A stretch of DNA of 54,303 bases from Wenxinia marina DSM 24838. Lineage in GTDB: Bacteria; Pseudomonadota; Alphaproteobacteria; Rhodobacterales; Rhodobacteraceae. The stretch lies in assembly GCF_000379485.1 (NCBI RefSeq), contig NZ_KB902312.1, positions 190,659 through 244,961 of the forward strand, given 5' to 3'. A program made the position numbers and the translations under genes. This document shows positions 9,691 to 18,123 of this stretch, one piece after another (the first letter of the stretch is position 1; the number at the start of each line of letters is the position of its first letter). The notes under the pieces were generated by a model. It searched no databases. It saw only the letters and a list, made by a program, of their open reading frames with translations, and was not told the DNA's origin.

Positions 9691-10539
9691 ATGGCCCGCC
9701 CCTACCGCTCCGCCCTCTACATTCCCGCCTCGCGCGAGCGGGCGCTGGACAAGGCCCGCGGCCTGTCCTGCGATGCGATCCTCTTCGATCTGGAGGACGC
9801 CGTCGCGCCGGAGGAGAAGGTGCGGGCCCGCGAGACGCTGGCCGCCGCGCTGGCCTCCGGGGGATACGGCGCGCGGGCGCGGCTGGTCCGCATCAACGGG
9901 CTGGACACCGAGTGGGGGGAAGACGACCTCCGCGCGGCCGCGGGGCTGGCATGCGACGGTGTACTGGTGCCCAAGGTGGACGGGCCGGCGACGCTGGACC
10001 GGGTCGCGGCGCTGGTCCCCGACCTGCCGCTCTGGGCGATGATGGAGACGCCGGCCGGCATCCTGAACGCCGCCGCGATCTGCGCCCATCCCCGCCTCGC
10101 GGGCATCGTCATGGGCACCAACGACCTCGCCAAGGACCTGCGCACCCGCCCCGGCCACCGGCGCGAGCCGCTGCTGCACGCCCTGTCCGCCTGCCTGCTG
10201 GCGGCGCGGGCGCACGGGCGGGTCGCGATCGACGGCGTCTACAACGCCTTCCGCGACGCCGAGGGGCTGGAGGCGGAGTGCGCGCAGGGCCGCGACCTCG
10301 GCTTCGACGGCAAGTCGCTGATCCATCCCGACCAGATCGCCCTCGCCAATGCCGCCTTCGCCCCGACCGGGGCCGAGATCGACCTCGCCCGCCGGCAGAT
10401 CGCCGCCTTCGACGAGGCATCGGCCGCGGGACAGGGCGTCGCCGTCGTCGACGGGCGCATCGTCGAGAACCTTCACGTCGCCACCGCCCGCGAGACGCTT
10501 TCCCGGGCCGAGGCCATCGCCGCACTGGAGACGACATGA
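9691..10539 (+). CDS. mcl2: (3S)-malyl-CoA thioesterase (CitE/HpcH family)
   Basis: In the EMC pathway this enzyme hydrolyses (3S)-malyl-CoA to malate and CoA, completing glyoxylate plus acetyl-CoA to malate. It has 282 residues. CitE-fold blocks are visible: RSALYIPASRERALDKA at the start, ILFDLEDAVAP, RINGLDTEWG, WAMMETPAG, MGTNDLAK, and FDGKSLIHPDQ. These resemble the Rhodobacter sphaeroides Mcl2 sequence closely as I remember it, more than Mcl1 (about 318 residues). I preferred the ATG before ARPYRS over one 12 codons upstream because homologues begin there. It is the first gene of a plus-strand run with nnrU, DUF1737 and mch, joined by tight overlaps. Confidence 0.9.
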   Translation: MARPYRSALYIPASRERALDKARGLSCDAILFDLEDAVAPEEKVRARETLAAALASGGYGARARLVRINGLDTEWGEDDLRAAAGLACDGVLVPKVDGPATLDRVAALVPDLPLWAMMETPAGILNAAAICAHPRLAGIVMGTNDLAKDLRTRPGHRREPLLHALSACLLAARAHGRVAIDGVYNAFRDAEGLEAECAQGRDLGFDGKSLIHPDQIALANAAFAPTGAEIDLARRQIAAFDEASAAGQGVAVVDGRIVENLHVATARETLSRAEAIAALETT

Positions 10540-11081
10540 TCTGGCTGATCCTCGGGCTGCTGCTGTGGTCGCTGCCCCACATGTTCAAGCGGCTGGCGCC
10601 GGAGGCGCGCGCCCGCCTCGGCGACCGGGCCAGGGGCGGGGTCGCGCTGGTGCTGGTCCTGTCCATCGTGCTGATGGTGATCGGCTACCGGACGGCCGAC
10701 GGGCCGGTCTGGTGGGGCCGCTCGCCCGCGACGACCGGCATCAACAACCTTCTGGTGCTGATCGCCGTCTACCTCTTCGCCGCCTCCGGCTTGAAGACCC
10801 GGATCACCCGCAGCCTGCGCCACCCGCAGCTGACCGCGGTGTCGCTCTGGGCCGTCGCGCACCTGCTGGTGAACGGCGACCTGCCGTCGTTCGTGCTGTT
10901 CGGCGGCCTGCTGGTCTGGGCGCTGGCCGAGATGGCCCTCATCAACCGGGCGGAGCCGGCCTGGACCCCGCCGCCGCCCGCCCCCCGGGCCAAGGAGATT
11001 CGCGCGATCGTCGGGACCGTCATCGTCTATGCCGTGATCGCCGGCATCCACACCCTCCTCGGCTACAACCCGTTCGGATGA
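10536..11081 (+). CDS. NnrU family membrane protein
   Basis: A 181-residue protein with about five to six membrane helices, starting MIWLILGLLLWSLPHMFKRL and containing the NnrU family pattern W-S-L-P-H, TRITRSLRHPQLTA and WAVAHLLVNGD. NnrU was named for an effect on nitric oxide/nitrite reductase expression in Rhodobacter; its biochemical role is unknown, and related domains occur in carotenoid isomerase-linked proteins. Its ATG overlaps the mcl2 stop as ATGA, so it is translationally coupled to an EMC gene. No denitrification gene is in the window, so the name should not be read as function here. Confidence 0.85.
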   Translation: MIWLILGLLLWSLPHMFKRLAPEARARLGDRARGGVALVLVLSIVLMVIGYRTADGPVWWGRSPATTGINNLLVLIAVYLFAASGLKTRITRSLRHPQLTAVSLWAVAHLLVNGDLPSFVLFGGLLVWALAEMALINRAEPAWTPPPPAPRAKEIRAIVGTVIVYAVIAGIHTLLGYNPFG

Positions 11082-11085
11082 TCCC

Positions 11086-11289
11086 ATGAAGGCCTACCGC
11101 TTCCTCACCGCCGACGACACGTCGGCCTTCTGCCACAAGGTGACCGAGGCCCTGTCGAAGGGCTGGGAGCTGTACGGCGACCCGCAATACGCCTTCGACC
11201 AGGTCGGCGGGGTGATGCGCTGCGGGCAGGCCGTGACGAAGGAGGTCGAGGGCGAGTACTCGCCCGAGGTGAAGCTGGGATCGCTTTGA
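11086..11289 (+). CDS. DUF1737 small protein
   Basis: A 67-residue soluble protein with the DUF1737 pattern: MKAYRFLTADDTSAFCHKVTEALSKGWELYG followed by CGQAVTKEV. The family is short and uncharacterised. The gene begins 4 bp after the nnrU stop, and its own stop overlaps the TTG start of mch, so it is part of the mcl2-nnrU-mch unit. Conserved placement between nnrU and mch in relatives (as I recall the R. sphaeroides locus) suggests co-expression, not a proven link to the pathway. Confidence 0.85.
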   Translation: MKAYRFLTADDTSAFCHKVTEALSKGWELYGDPQYAFDQVGGVMRCGQAVTKEVEGEYSPEVKLGSL

Positions 11290-12314
11290 CGAGCGGTGCC
11301 AAGACCGGAGGCGGCCGGTTCTTCGAGGACTACCGCGTCGGCGAGACCATCCGCCACGCGGTGCCGCGGACCCTGACCGTCGGCGAGCGGGCGCTGTACC
11401 ACGCGCTCTATCCCGCCCGGCACGCGCTGCATTCCTCCGACTCCTTCGCCCGCGCCTGCGGACTGGCGGCCGCGCCGCTCGACGACCTGATCGTCTTCCA
11501 CACCGTCTTCGGCAAGAGCGTCCCCGACATCTCGCTGAACGCCGTCGCCAACCTCGGCTATGCCGAGGGGCGCTGGCTGTCGCCGGTCTGGCCGGGCGAG
11601 ACGATCACCGCCGAGAGCGAGGTGATCGGCCTGCGGCAGCTGTCCAGCGGCAAGGCCGGCATCGTCTGGGTGCGGACGCGGGGCTTCGCGGACGGGCGGC
11701 CGTGCCTGTCCTACGTGCGCTGGGTCATGGTCCGCCGCCGCGCGCCGGGCGAGGCGCCGGAGGCCGTGGTGCCCGAGCTGGCGGAGGCGGTGGCCGCGAG
11801 CGATCTCGTGGTGCCGGAGGGGCTGGACTTCGGCGGGTACGACTTCGCGCTGGCCGGAGAGCCGCACCGCCTGTCCGACTACGCCGTCGGCGAGATCATC
11901 GACCATGTCGACGGCGTCACCGTCGAGGAGGCCGAACACATGATGGCGACCCGCCTGTGGCAGAACACCGCCCGGGTGCATTTCGACGCCACCGCGCGCG
12001 AGGACGGCCGGCGGCTCATCTACGGCGGTCACGTCATCAGCCTGGCCCGGGCGCTGTCGTTCAACGGTCTCGCCAATGCGCAGACGATCGTCGCGCTGAA
12101 CGGCGGGGCGCACGCCAATCCCTGCTTCGCCGGCGACACCGTCCGGGCCTGGTCCGAGGTGCTGGACCGCGCCAACCTCGGCAATGACATCGGGGCGCTG
12201 CGCCTGCGGCTGGTGGCGACGCGCGGCGCGGCGGGGCAGCTGCGGGACGACGCCGGGGCCTATCGGCCGGACGTCCTCCTCGATCTGGACTGCTGGGCGC
12301 TGATCCCGGCCTGA
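11286..12314 (+). CDS. mch: Mesaconyl-C1-CoA hydratase (MaoC family)
   Basis: Hydrates mesaconyl-C1-CoA to beta-methylmalyl-CoA in the EMC pathway. The 342-residue protein has two hotdog halves. The first begins GRFFEDYRVGETIRHAVPR and contains FGKSVPDISLNAVANLGYAEGR (about 78-99). The second begins DYAVGEIIDHVDGVTVEEAEHM and has the block LIYGGHVISLARALSFNGLANA. Both match the Rhodobacter Mch pattern. The start is a TTG that overlaps the DUF1737 stop as TTGA; no ATG lies nearby in frame, and homologues start at the same region. Spacing and overlap put it in the mcl2 operon. Confidence 0.93.
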   Translation: MTSGAKTGGGRFFEDYRVGETIRHAVPRTLTVGERALYHALYPARHALHSSDSFARACGLAAAPLDDLIVFHTVFGKSVPDISLNAVANLGYAEGRWLSPVWPGETITAESEVIGLRQLSSGKAGIVWVRTRGFADGRPCLSYVRWVMVRRRAPGEAPEAVVPELAEAVAASDLVVPEGLDFGGYDFALAGEPHRLSDYAVGEIIDHVDGVTVEEAEHMMATRLWQNTARVHFDATAREDGRRLIYGGHVISLARALSFNGLANAQTIVALNGGAHANPCFAGDTVRAWSEVLDRANLGNDIGALRLRLVATRGAAGQLRDDAGAYRPDVLLDLDCWALIPA

Positions 12315-12327
12315 TCCACCGGGATTT

Positions 12328-12356
12328 GTGATCACGCCTCGGCGGCGCGTGATCAC
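12328..12356. promoter_or_regulatory. Double GTGATCAC operator candidate upstream of sdhC
   Basis: GTGATCACGC and GCGTGATCAC form 10-bp complementary arms around a 9-bp centre. As in the sucC upstream region, two GTGATCAC octamers are 21 bp apart, and the left one is preceded by the same ATTT. The site starts 14 bp after the mch stop and ends 128 bp before the sdhC ATG. It may also work as a processing or termination hairpin for the mch transcript, but no T-run follows. Confidence 0.6.
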
Positions 12357-12484
12357 GAGCCGTCGATTTTAGCGCCATCAGTCGGAATTGGCTCTATCTC
12401 CTGCCGTGACACCGCCGCCGAGATGGGGCAGAAACGGCCCCGACCTCGGCGGCCTCACCGCCGGACGCATAGGAAGGGGACGCC

Positions 12485-12874
12485 ATGGCCGACGTGAACC
12501 GCGGCAACCGCCCGCTCTCTCCGTTCATGATCGGGCCGTACTACCGGCCGCAATGGACGTCGATGACCTCGATCTTCACGCGGATCACCGGCAACGGCCT
12601 GATCGTCGCGGCCGCGCTGACCGTCTGGTGGTTTCTCGCCGCCGCCGCCGGACCGGACGCCTACCGCGTCGCCAACGGCGTGATCACAAGCTGGTTCGGC
12701 GACATCGTGATGACCCTGTCCGTCGCGGCGCTTTGGTACCATACGCTCGCCGGCATCCGTCACCTGATATGGGACACCGGCCGCATGCTCGAGGTCGGGC
12801 GGGCCGAGAGGCTCGGACAGGCCGCCGTGGCCGGTGCCGTGATCCTGACGATCCTCACCGTCCTGATCGTCTGA
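12485..12874 (+). CDS. sdhC: Succinate dehydrogenase cytochrome b556 subunit
   Basis: A membrane anchor of complex II. The 129-residue protein starts MADVNRGNRPLSPFM, has the family signature RPQWTSMTSIFTRITG (quinone-site Ser and Arg region), and three membrane helices. The heme-ligand motif H-T-L-A-G-I-R-H-L-I-W-D appears in helix two (about residues 84-95). AGGAAGGGGACGCC precedes the ATG. It is the first gene of the sdhCDAB operon, with sdhD 11 bp downstream. Confidence 0.96.
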   Translation: MADVNRGNRPLSPFMIGPYYRPQWTSMTSIFTRITGNGLIVAAALTVWWFLAAAAGPDAYRVANGVITSWFGDIVMTLSVAALWYHTLAGIRHLIWDTGRMLEVGRAERLGQAAVAGAVILTILTVLIV

Positions 12875-12885
12875 GGAGGCGAGAC

Positions 12886-13257
12886 ATGCCCTACATGACC
12901 GACCGCAAGCGCGCCGTGGGCCTCGGCTCCTCCAAGTCGGGGACCGAGCATCACTGGTCGATGACCCTGTCCTCGGTCGGCCTGCTGATCCTGGTGCCGC
13001 TGTTCGTCTTCACCTTCGGCCCGGCCCTCGGCCTGCCCTACGAGGAGATGGTCCTCTACTACAGCCGGCCGTTCCCGGCGCTGGTGGCGGGGCTGACCTT
13101 CGTCGTCGGCTTCCACCATTTCCGCGGCGGGGCCGAGATCATGCTGGAGGACTACGTCGGCGGCTTCGCCCGCAAGGCCTCGCTCGCGATCCTCGCCTGC
13201 CTGTCCTACGGGCTGATGGCGGCGGGGCTGTTCGCCGTGCTCCGGCTCGCCCTGTGA
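12886..13257 (+). CDS. sdhD: Succinate dehydrogenase membrane anchor subunit
   Basis: The second membrane anchor of complex II, 123 residues. It begins MPYMTDRKRAVGLGSSKSGTEHHW, as in many alphaproteobacterial SdhD proteins, and has three hydrophobic helices. The helix-two region FVVGFHHFRGGAEIMLEDYV carries the heme/quinone-site pattern H-x3-G-x3-I-x2-D-Y. GAGGAGGCGAGAC gives a strong ribosome-binding site. Its stop overlaps the GTG of the next small gene as GTGA. Confidence 0.94.
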   Translation: MPYMTDRKRAVGLGSSKSGTEHHWSMTLSSVGLLILVPLFVFTFGPALGLPYEEMVLYYSRPFPALVAGLTFVVGFHHFRGGAEIMLEDYVGGFARKASLAILACLSYGLMAAGLFAVLRLAL

Positions 13258-13679
13258 GGCTGGGCGTCCTCCTGTCGGCGCTGGCGACCGGCGCCGTGGC
13301 GCAGGGGATGGCGCCGATCGCCGACCTGGTGCAGGCCGACGGCCCGGTGCCCGCCTACACCCGCTGCGCCGGCTTCCTCGCCGCCCTGCAGGAGCGCGGG
13401 TCCGAGGCGGAGTTCGGGCCCGACGCCTGGGCGAACATCGCGGCCGGCCGCGAGGACCTCGAGGCCGCGGCGCTGATCCTTTCGGCCGAGGCGGGTGACA
13501 TCGCCGACGTGCTGCAGGACATCTACCTGGCGATCGGCGAGACGCGCGACGCCTACTTGGCCCGCTTCGAGACGAACTTCGACGAGAGCGGAGAGATCAT
13601 CGCGGGCGACCCGCAGCTGGAAGAGGACCTGGGCGTCTGCGCCGGGCTCGCCGAACGCGCGAAGGAAGGAACGAACTGA
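13254..13679 (+). CDS. Exported protein of unknown function inside the sdh operon
   Basis: A 141-residue protein translated from a GTG that overlaps the sdhD stop; its own stop overlaps the sdhA ATG by one base (TGATG). The leader [17 protein letters not shown] is short but looks like a signal peptide. The mature part is acidic and mostly helical, with Cys in [11 protein letters not shown] and [11 protein letters not shown] that could pair. No domain was recognised. The double overlap means ribosomes must pass through it to reach sdhA, so it is very likely a real coupled gene. Its role in complex II assembly or elsewhere is not known. Confidence 0.78.
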   Translation: MRLGVLLSALATGAVAQGMAPIADLVQADGPVPAYTRCAGFLAALQERGSEAEFGPDAWANIAAGREDLEAAALILSAEAGDIADVLQDIYLAIGETRDAYLARFETNFDESGEIIAGDPQLEEDLGVCAGLAERAKEGTN

Positions 13680-15484
13680 TGGCCGCCTACGAGTACGAGA
13701 CCCATCAATACGACGTCGTCGTCGTCGGCGCTGGCGGGGCCGGTCTGCGCGCGACCCTCGGCATGGCCGAGCAGGGACTGCGCACTGCCTGCATCACCAA
13801 GGTCTTCCCGACCCGCTCGCACACGGTGGCCGCGCAGGGCGGCATCGCCGCCTCGCTCTCCAACATGGGCCCCGACCACTGGCAGTGGCACATGTACGAC
13901 ACGGTGAAGGGCTCGGACTGGCTGGGCGACACCGACGCGATGGAATACCTCGCCCGCGAGGCGCCCGCCGCGGTGTACGAGTTGGAACATTACGGCGTCC
14001 CCTTCTCCCGGACCGAGGAGGGGCGCATCTACCAGCGGCCCTTCGGCGGCCACACGACCGAGTTCGGGGAGGGTCCGCCGGTGCAGCGCACCTGCGCCGC
14101 CGCCGACCGGACCGGCCACGCGATCCTGCACACGCTGTACGGCCAGAGCCTGAAGCAGAAGGCCGAGTTCTACATCGAGTATTTCGCCATCGACCTGCTG
14201 ATGGCCGAGGACGGCACCTGCGAGGGCGTGCTCGCGTGGAAGCTGGACGACGGCACGATGCACGTCTTCGCTGCCAAGATGGTGGTGCTGGCGACCGGCG
14301 GCTACGGCCGCGCCTATTTCAGCGCGACGTCCGCCCATACCTGCACCGGCGATGGCAACGGCATGATCGCCCGCGCTGGCCTGCCCCTGCAGGACATGGA
14401 GTTCGTGCAGTTCCACCCGACCGGCATCTACGGCGCCGGGTGCCTCATCACCGAAGGCGCGCGGGGCGAGGGCGGCTACCTCACCAACTCCGAGGGCGAG
14501 CGGTTCATGGAACGCTACGCCCCCACCTACAAGGACCTCGCCAGCCGCGACGTCGTCAGCCGCTGCATGACGATGGAGATCCGCGAGGGGCGCGGCGTCG
14601 GCAACGACAAGGACCACATCCACCTGCACCTCAACCACCTGCCGCCCGAGACCCTGAACGAGCGGCTGCCCGGGATCAGCGAAAGCGCCCGCATCTTCGC
14701 CGGCGTCGACGTCACGAAGGAGCCGATCCCGGTGTTGCCGACGGTGCATTACAACATGGGCGGCATCCCGACGAACTACTGGGGCGAAGTGCTGAACCCC
14801 ACGGACGACAGCCCCGACGCCGTCGCCCCCGGCCTGATGGCGGTGGGCGAGGCCGGCTGCGCCAGCGTCCACGGCGCCAACCGCCTCGGCTCAAACTCTC
14901 TCATCGACCTTGTCGTCTTCGGCCGGGCCGCGGCGATCCGCGCCGGTCAGGTGGTGGACCGCTCCCGCGCGATTCCGACACCGCCCAGGGCCGCGATCGA
15001 CAAGGCGCTGGAGCGGTTCGACACGCTGCGCCACGCCGACGGCGGCACGCCGACGGCCGAGCTGCGGCTGGAGATGCAGAAGGTGATGCAGTCCGACGCC
15101 GCCGTCTTCCGCACCGACAAGACGCTGGCGGAGGGGGTCCAGAAGATGACCGCCGTCGCCGGGAAGATGGCCGACATCAAGGTCACCGACCGCTCTCTCG
15201 TCTGGAACAGCGACCTGATGGAGACGCTGGAACTGACGAACCTGATGCCCAACGCGCTCGCCACCGTGGTCGCAGCCGAGGCCCGCAAGGAAAGCCGCGG
15301 CGCCCACGCGCACGAGGACTGGCCGGACCGCAACGACGAGGAGTGGCGCAAGCACTCGCTCGCCTGGATCGACGGCGCCGAGGTGCGGCTGGATTACCGG
15401 CCCGTCCACCTCGACCCGCTGACGAATGCGGAGGAGGGGGGGATCGACCTCAAGAAGATCGCGCCGAAGGCGCGGGTCTACTGA
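13679..15484 (+). CDS. sdhA: Succinate dehydrogenase flavoprotein subunit
   Basis: The catalytic FAD subunit of complex II, oxidising succinate to fumarate. It has 601 residues, normal for alphaproteobacteria. Visible are the dinucleotide fold [12 protein letters not shown] (15-26), the covalent FAD-histidine block [11 protein letters not shown] (about 42-52), substrate loop [33 protein letters not shown], and [17 protein letters not shown]. The ATG follows the exported-protein gene by a one-base overlap. Two further genes lie between it and sdhB. Confidence 0.97.
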   Translation: MAAYEYETHQYDVVVVGAGGAGLRATLGMAEQGLRTACITKVFPTRSHTVAAQGGIAASLSNMGPDHWQWHMYDTVKGSDWLGDTDAMEYLAREAPAAVYELEHYGVPFSRTEEGRIYQRPFGGHTTEFGEGPPVQRTCAAADRTGHAILHTLYGQSLKQKAEFYIEYFAIDLLMAEDGTCEGVLAWKLDDGTMHVFAAKMVVLATGGYGRAYFSATSAHTCTGDGNGMIARAGLPLQDMEFVQFHPTGIYGAGCLITEGARGEGGYLTNSEGERFMERYAPTYKDLASRDVVSRCMTMEIREGRGVGNDKDHIHLHLNHLPPETLNERLPGISESARIFAGVDVTKEPIPVLPTVHYNMGGIPTNYWGEVLNPTDDSPDAVAPGLMAVGEAGCASVHGANRLGSNSLIDLVVFGRAAAIRAGQVVDRSRAIPTPPRAAIDKALERFDTLRHADGGTPTAELRLEMQKVMQSDAAVFRTDKTLAEGVQKMTAVAGKMADIKVTDRSLVWNSDLMETLELTNLMPNALATVVAAEARKESRGAHAHEDWPDRNDEEWRKHSLAWIDGAEVRLDYRPVHLDPLTNAEEGGIDLKKIAPKARVY

Positions 15485-15600
15485 TGGACGGGCGGCGGCG
15501 CATCCGGGGGGCGGCTGATATCGCCTGTCAGAGCCGCGCCGGCCTATCCTGCGGGCCTGAAGCCGCGCCTGCCGCGCGGCCGGTCCGGAGTGTTCCCGTC

Positions 15601-15891
15601 ATGCGTGTCCTGTTCGCCGCCCTTCCCGCCGCCCTGCTGCTCACCGCCTGCGCCCCGCGCGTCTGGTCCCCCGAGGAGGCCGCGCAGGAGTGCGAGCAGC
15701 GCGCCCGCGCCGCGCAGGGGCCGACCGGCGCCGTCACGCTCGGCTACAACTCGAACTCCGGCCCCTATACCGGCGTCGCGGTCGGCGTGTCGGGCGACTA
15801 CCTGACCGGCCGCGACCCGCTCGACGTCTACCGCGACTGCGTGGTGCGGCGGACCGGGGCCGAACCCTACAGACCGCCGCGCCTGCGATGA
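15601..15891 (+). CDS. Small lipoprotein between sdhA and sdhB
   Basis: Ninety-six residues starting MRVLFAALPAALLLTACAPRVW. LLTAC is a standard lipobox, with Cys17 as the lipidated residue. The mature part has ECEQRARAAQGPTG, then a Gly/Ser/Tyr-rich stretch LGYNSNSGPYTGVAVGVSGDYL, and ends CVVRRTGAEPYRPPRLR. The pattern resembles small Rhodobacteraceae lipoproteins of unknown function. It begins 116 bp after sdhA, and its stop overlaps the next start as ATGA. An earlier in-frame ATG at the sdhA stop would destroy the lipoprotein leader, so I prefer this start. Confidence 0.76.
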   Translation: MRVLFAALPAALLLTACAPRVWSPEEAAQECEQRARAAQGPTGAVTLGYNSNSGPYTGVAVGVSGDYLTGRDPLDVYRDCVVRRTGAEPYRPPRLR

Positions 15892-16619
15892 CCGACGACG
15901 CCGCGATGAAGGACCGGATCGAGGCCGAGGTGAAGCGCCAGGTGCAGCGCTTCCGCCAGTCGGCGCGCGGCATCACTCCGCGCGAATGCCCGATCTGCGG
16001 CTGGTTCGGCACCTTCACCGCCTTCGGCGATCCGCCCCGCTTCGACGCGCGCTGCGCCAAGTGCCAGTCGCTGGAGCGGCATCGCCTGTTCCGCCTGTAC
16101 GCCGACCGCAATCGCCCGTTCGAGCCGCACCACGTCGTGCTGCACTTCGCGCCGGAGAAGCAGCTCGGCCCCTACATCAAGGACCTCGTCGCGAGATACG
16201 AGACGGCGGACCTCAGCGAGCGGCGCCGCGTCACGCATCGCGTGAACATCGAGAGGACGGGCCTGCCGTCGGAGGAGTACGACCGCATCGTCTGCAACCA
16301 CGTCCTCGAGCACGTGGACGACCGCCGCGCCCTGTCCGAGATCTTCCGGATGCTGAAGCCCGGCGGCATCGCCTTCCTGATGACCCCGGTCTGCGAGGGG
16401 TGGGCGCGCACCTACGAGGACCCGGACGTGACCGAGGCGTCCGACCGGCGCGTCCATTTCGGCCAGAACGACCACGTCCGCTATTACGGTCGCGACCTGC
16501 GCGACCGGATCCGCGCCGCCGGCTTCGACCTGGCCGAGTACACGGCCGTCGAACCCGACGTCCTCACCTATGGCCTGATGCGGGGCGAGACCCTGTTCAT
16601 CGGCACCAAACCGCTCTGA
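15888..16619 (+). CDS. Zinc-ribbon SAM-dependent methyltransferase-like protein in the sdh operon
   Basis: A 243-residue protein. An N-terminal four-Cys ribbon (CPIC at about 36-39, CAKC at about 59-62, then QSLERHR) is followed by a class I methyltransferase core: VVLHFAPEKQLGPYIK, YETADLSE with an acidic strand end, YDRIVCNHVLEHVDDRRA (motif IV-like) and LKPGGIAFLMTPV. The substrate is unknown; similar CxxC-SLERHR methyltransferases occur near sugar or surface-polymer genes. Its ATG overlaps the lipoprotein stop, and sdhB follows after 12 bp, so it should be co-expressed with complex II. Confidence 0.82.
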   Translation: MTDDAAMKDRIEAEVKRQVQRFRQSARGITPRECPICGWFGTFTAFGDPPRFDARCAKCQSLERHRLFRLYADRNRPFEPHHVVLHFAPEKQLGPYIKDLVARYETADLSERRRVTHRVNIERTGLPSEEYDRIVCNHVLEHVDDRRALSEIFRMLKPGGIAFLMTPVCEGWARTYEDPDVTEASDRRVHFGQNDHVRYYGRDLRDRIRAAGFDLAEYTAVEPDVLTYGLMRGETLFIGTKPL

Positions 16620-16631
16620 CGGAGGCACCCC

Positions 16632-17411
16632 ATGGCCGAATTCCGACTGCCCAAGAACAGCCGCATCACCGTCGGCAAGACCTGGCCCCGGCCCGAGGGC
16701 GCGACCAACGTCCGCAAGTTCCGGGTCTACCGCTGGAATCCCGACGACGGGAAGGCGCCGCGGGTCGACACCTATTTCGTCGATCTCGACACCTGCGGGC
16801 CGATGATCCTGGACGCCCTCATCAAGATCAAGAACGAGATCGATCCGACCCTGACCTTCCGCCGGTCCTGCCGCGAGGGGATCTGCGGCTCGTGCGCGAT
16901 GATGATCGACGGGATCAACACGCTGGCCTGCATCTACGGCATCGATGAGGTGAAGGGCGACGTGACGATCTACCCGCTGCCGCACATGCCGGTGGTCAAG
17001 GACCTGATCCCCGACCTCACCCACTTCTACGCGCAGCATGCCAGCATCATGCCGTGGCTCGAGACCAAGACGAACGCCCCGGCCAAGGAATGGCGGCAAT
17101 CGATCGAGGACCGCAAGAAGCTGGACGGCCTCTACGAGTGCGTCATGTGCGCCTCGTGCTCCACCGCGTGCCCGTCCTACTGGTGGAACGGCGACCGCTA
17201 TCTCGGCCCCGCCGCGCTGCTGCACGCCTACCGCTGGATCATCGACAGCCGGGACGAGGCGACGGGCGAGCGGCTGGACGATCTGGAGGATCCGTTCAAG
17301 CTGTATCGCTGCCACACGATCATGAACTGCGCCAAGACCTGCCCCAAGGGCCTCAATCCCGCCAAGGCGATCCAGAACATCAAGAAGATGCTGGTCGATC
17401 GGATGGTCTGA
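16632..17411 (+). CDS. sdhB: Succinate dehydrogenase iron-sulfur subunit
   Basis: Carries electrons from SdhA to quinone through three Fe-S clusters. The 259-residue protein shows the [2Fe-2S] ligands [11 protein letters not shown] with a later TLAC, the [4Fe-4S] motif [16 protein letters not shown], and the [3Fe-4S]/[4Fe-4S] ligands in [17 protein letters not shown] near the C-terminus. GGAGGCACCCC is a clear ribosome-binding site. It closes the sdhC-D-orf-A-lipoprotein-methyltransferase-B cluster. Confidence 0.97.
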   Translation: MAEFRLPKNSRITVGKTWPRPEGATNVRKFRVYRWNPDDGKAPRVDTYFVDLDTCGPMILDALIKIKNEIDPTLTFRRSCREGICGSCAMMIDGINTLACIYGIDEVKGDVTIYPLPHMPVVKDLIPDLTHFYAQHASIMPWLETKTNAPAKEWRQSIEDRKKLDGLYECVMCASCSTACPSYWWNGDRYLGPAALLHAYRWIIDSRDEATGERLDDLEDPFKLYRCHTIMNCAKTCPKGLNPAKAIQNIKKMLVDRMV

Positions 17412-17418
17412 CGGGCGG

Positions 17419-17718
17419 GTGGCCGAGGAAAGCGAAGAGAGGGCGGAGCCGTCGCTCGCCTACCGCTCGCCGGACGAGTTGCAGGAGGTGCTGCGCGGGC
17501 TCGGTCAGCGGCTGCACTACCTCAACCGCGTCGCCATCGGCGAGAGCGGGTTCGCCTGGCACCTCGCCGAGGCGATCGTCGCCGTCGGCCGGCTGGTGCC
17601 GCTGCTGGACGACGCCGAAACGCGCCGTGCCTTCGGCGACGGCTGGACGAAGGGCGCCGTCCCTCGCGAGGCGCAGGTCGACCACCTCCTCGCGCTCCTG
17701 CGTAGGGAACTGTCCTAG
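17419..17718 (+). CDS. Small protein of unknown function after sdhB
   Basis: A 99-residue soluble protein read from a GTG 8 bp after the sdhB stop. It is Glu/Arg/Leu-rich and probably all-helical (LQEVLRGLGQRLHYLNRVAIGESGFAWHL-type heptads, then DDAETRRAFGDGW). No known domain was recognised. The short distance to sdhB favours co-transcription. Its stop codon TAG sits in CTAG, whose other strand is the stop of the convergent DUF6455 gene. It does not look like SdhE (no RGxxE motif). Confidence 0.62.
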   Translation: MAEESEERAEPSLAYRSPDELQEVLRGLGQRLHYLNRVAIGESGFAWHLAEAIVAVGRLVPLLDDAETRRAFGDGWTKGAVPREAQVDHLLALLRRELS

Positions 17719-18080
17719 ACGGCCCGGCCCGCCTGTCTGTAGGTCGGTGCGTTCGGGCAGAAAACCTCCGCCTCGGAGGCGGTCATTCCGGCCGGATCGG
17801 CGAAGGCGGCATGGCAGCGGGCGGTCTGCCCGCAACCGGCGCAGGTGAGGCCGACCTCCCGCTGCATCCGAGGATCGTCCGCGAGCGCGCGTCCGGCGCC
17901 GAAGAGGTCCGCGACCCAGTGCATCCGCGCGATCTGCTCCTCCGGCATCCGCGCGAGGTGCATGAGGTCGGCGCGGCCGAGCGACAGGTCCGTCATCTCG
18001 CCCATCGTCAGCGCGGCGATCTCCGCCTCGACCCGGCGCTGGTCGCGCCAGGCCTCATGGAGCTTCGACATCGTGGTCAT
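17715..18080 (-). CDS. DUF6455 protein with Cys cluster
   Basis: A 121-residue protein starting MTTMSKLHEAWRDQRRVEAEI. The N-terminal half is helical; the C-terminal part has CAGCGQTARCHAAF and a later FCPNAP, four Cys in the C-x2-C-x5-C pattern expected of DUF6455, possibly a metal or cluster site. I chose the ATG with GGGAGGTACC upstream; a longer frame starts 20 codons earlier without such a site. Function unknown. It ends convergently with the sdhB-linked small gene and starts 43 bp from the divergent DUF1989 gene. Confidence 0.78.
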   Translation of the reverse strand: MTTMSKLHEAWRDQRRVEAEIAALTMGEMTDLSLGRADLMHLARMPEEQIARMHWVADLFGAGRALADDPRMQREVGLTCAGCGQTARCHAAFADPAGMTASEAEVFCPNAPTYRQAGRAV

Positions 18081-18123
18081 CTCTGGTACCTCCCGGGGGC
18101 TGTTTTCCCTACGGTAGGTCGCC

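Noticed and set aside
12680-12687. GTGATCAC octamer inside sdhC
   Set aside because: Single coding occurrence in a Val-Ile-Thr context, without a second octamer at 21 bp.
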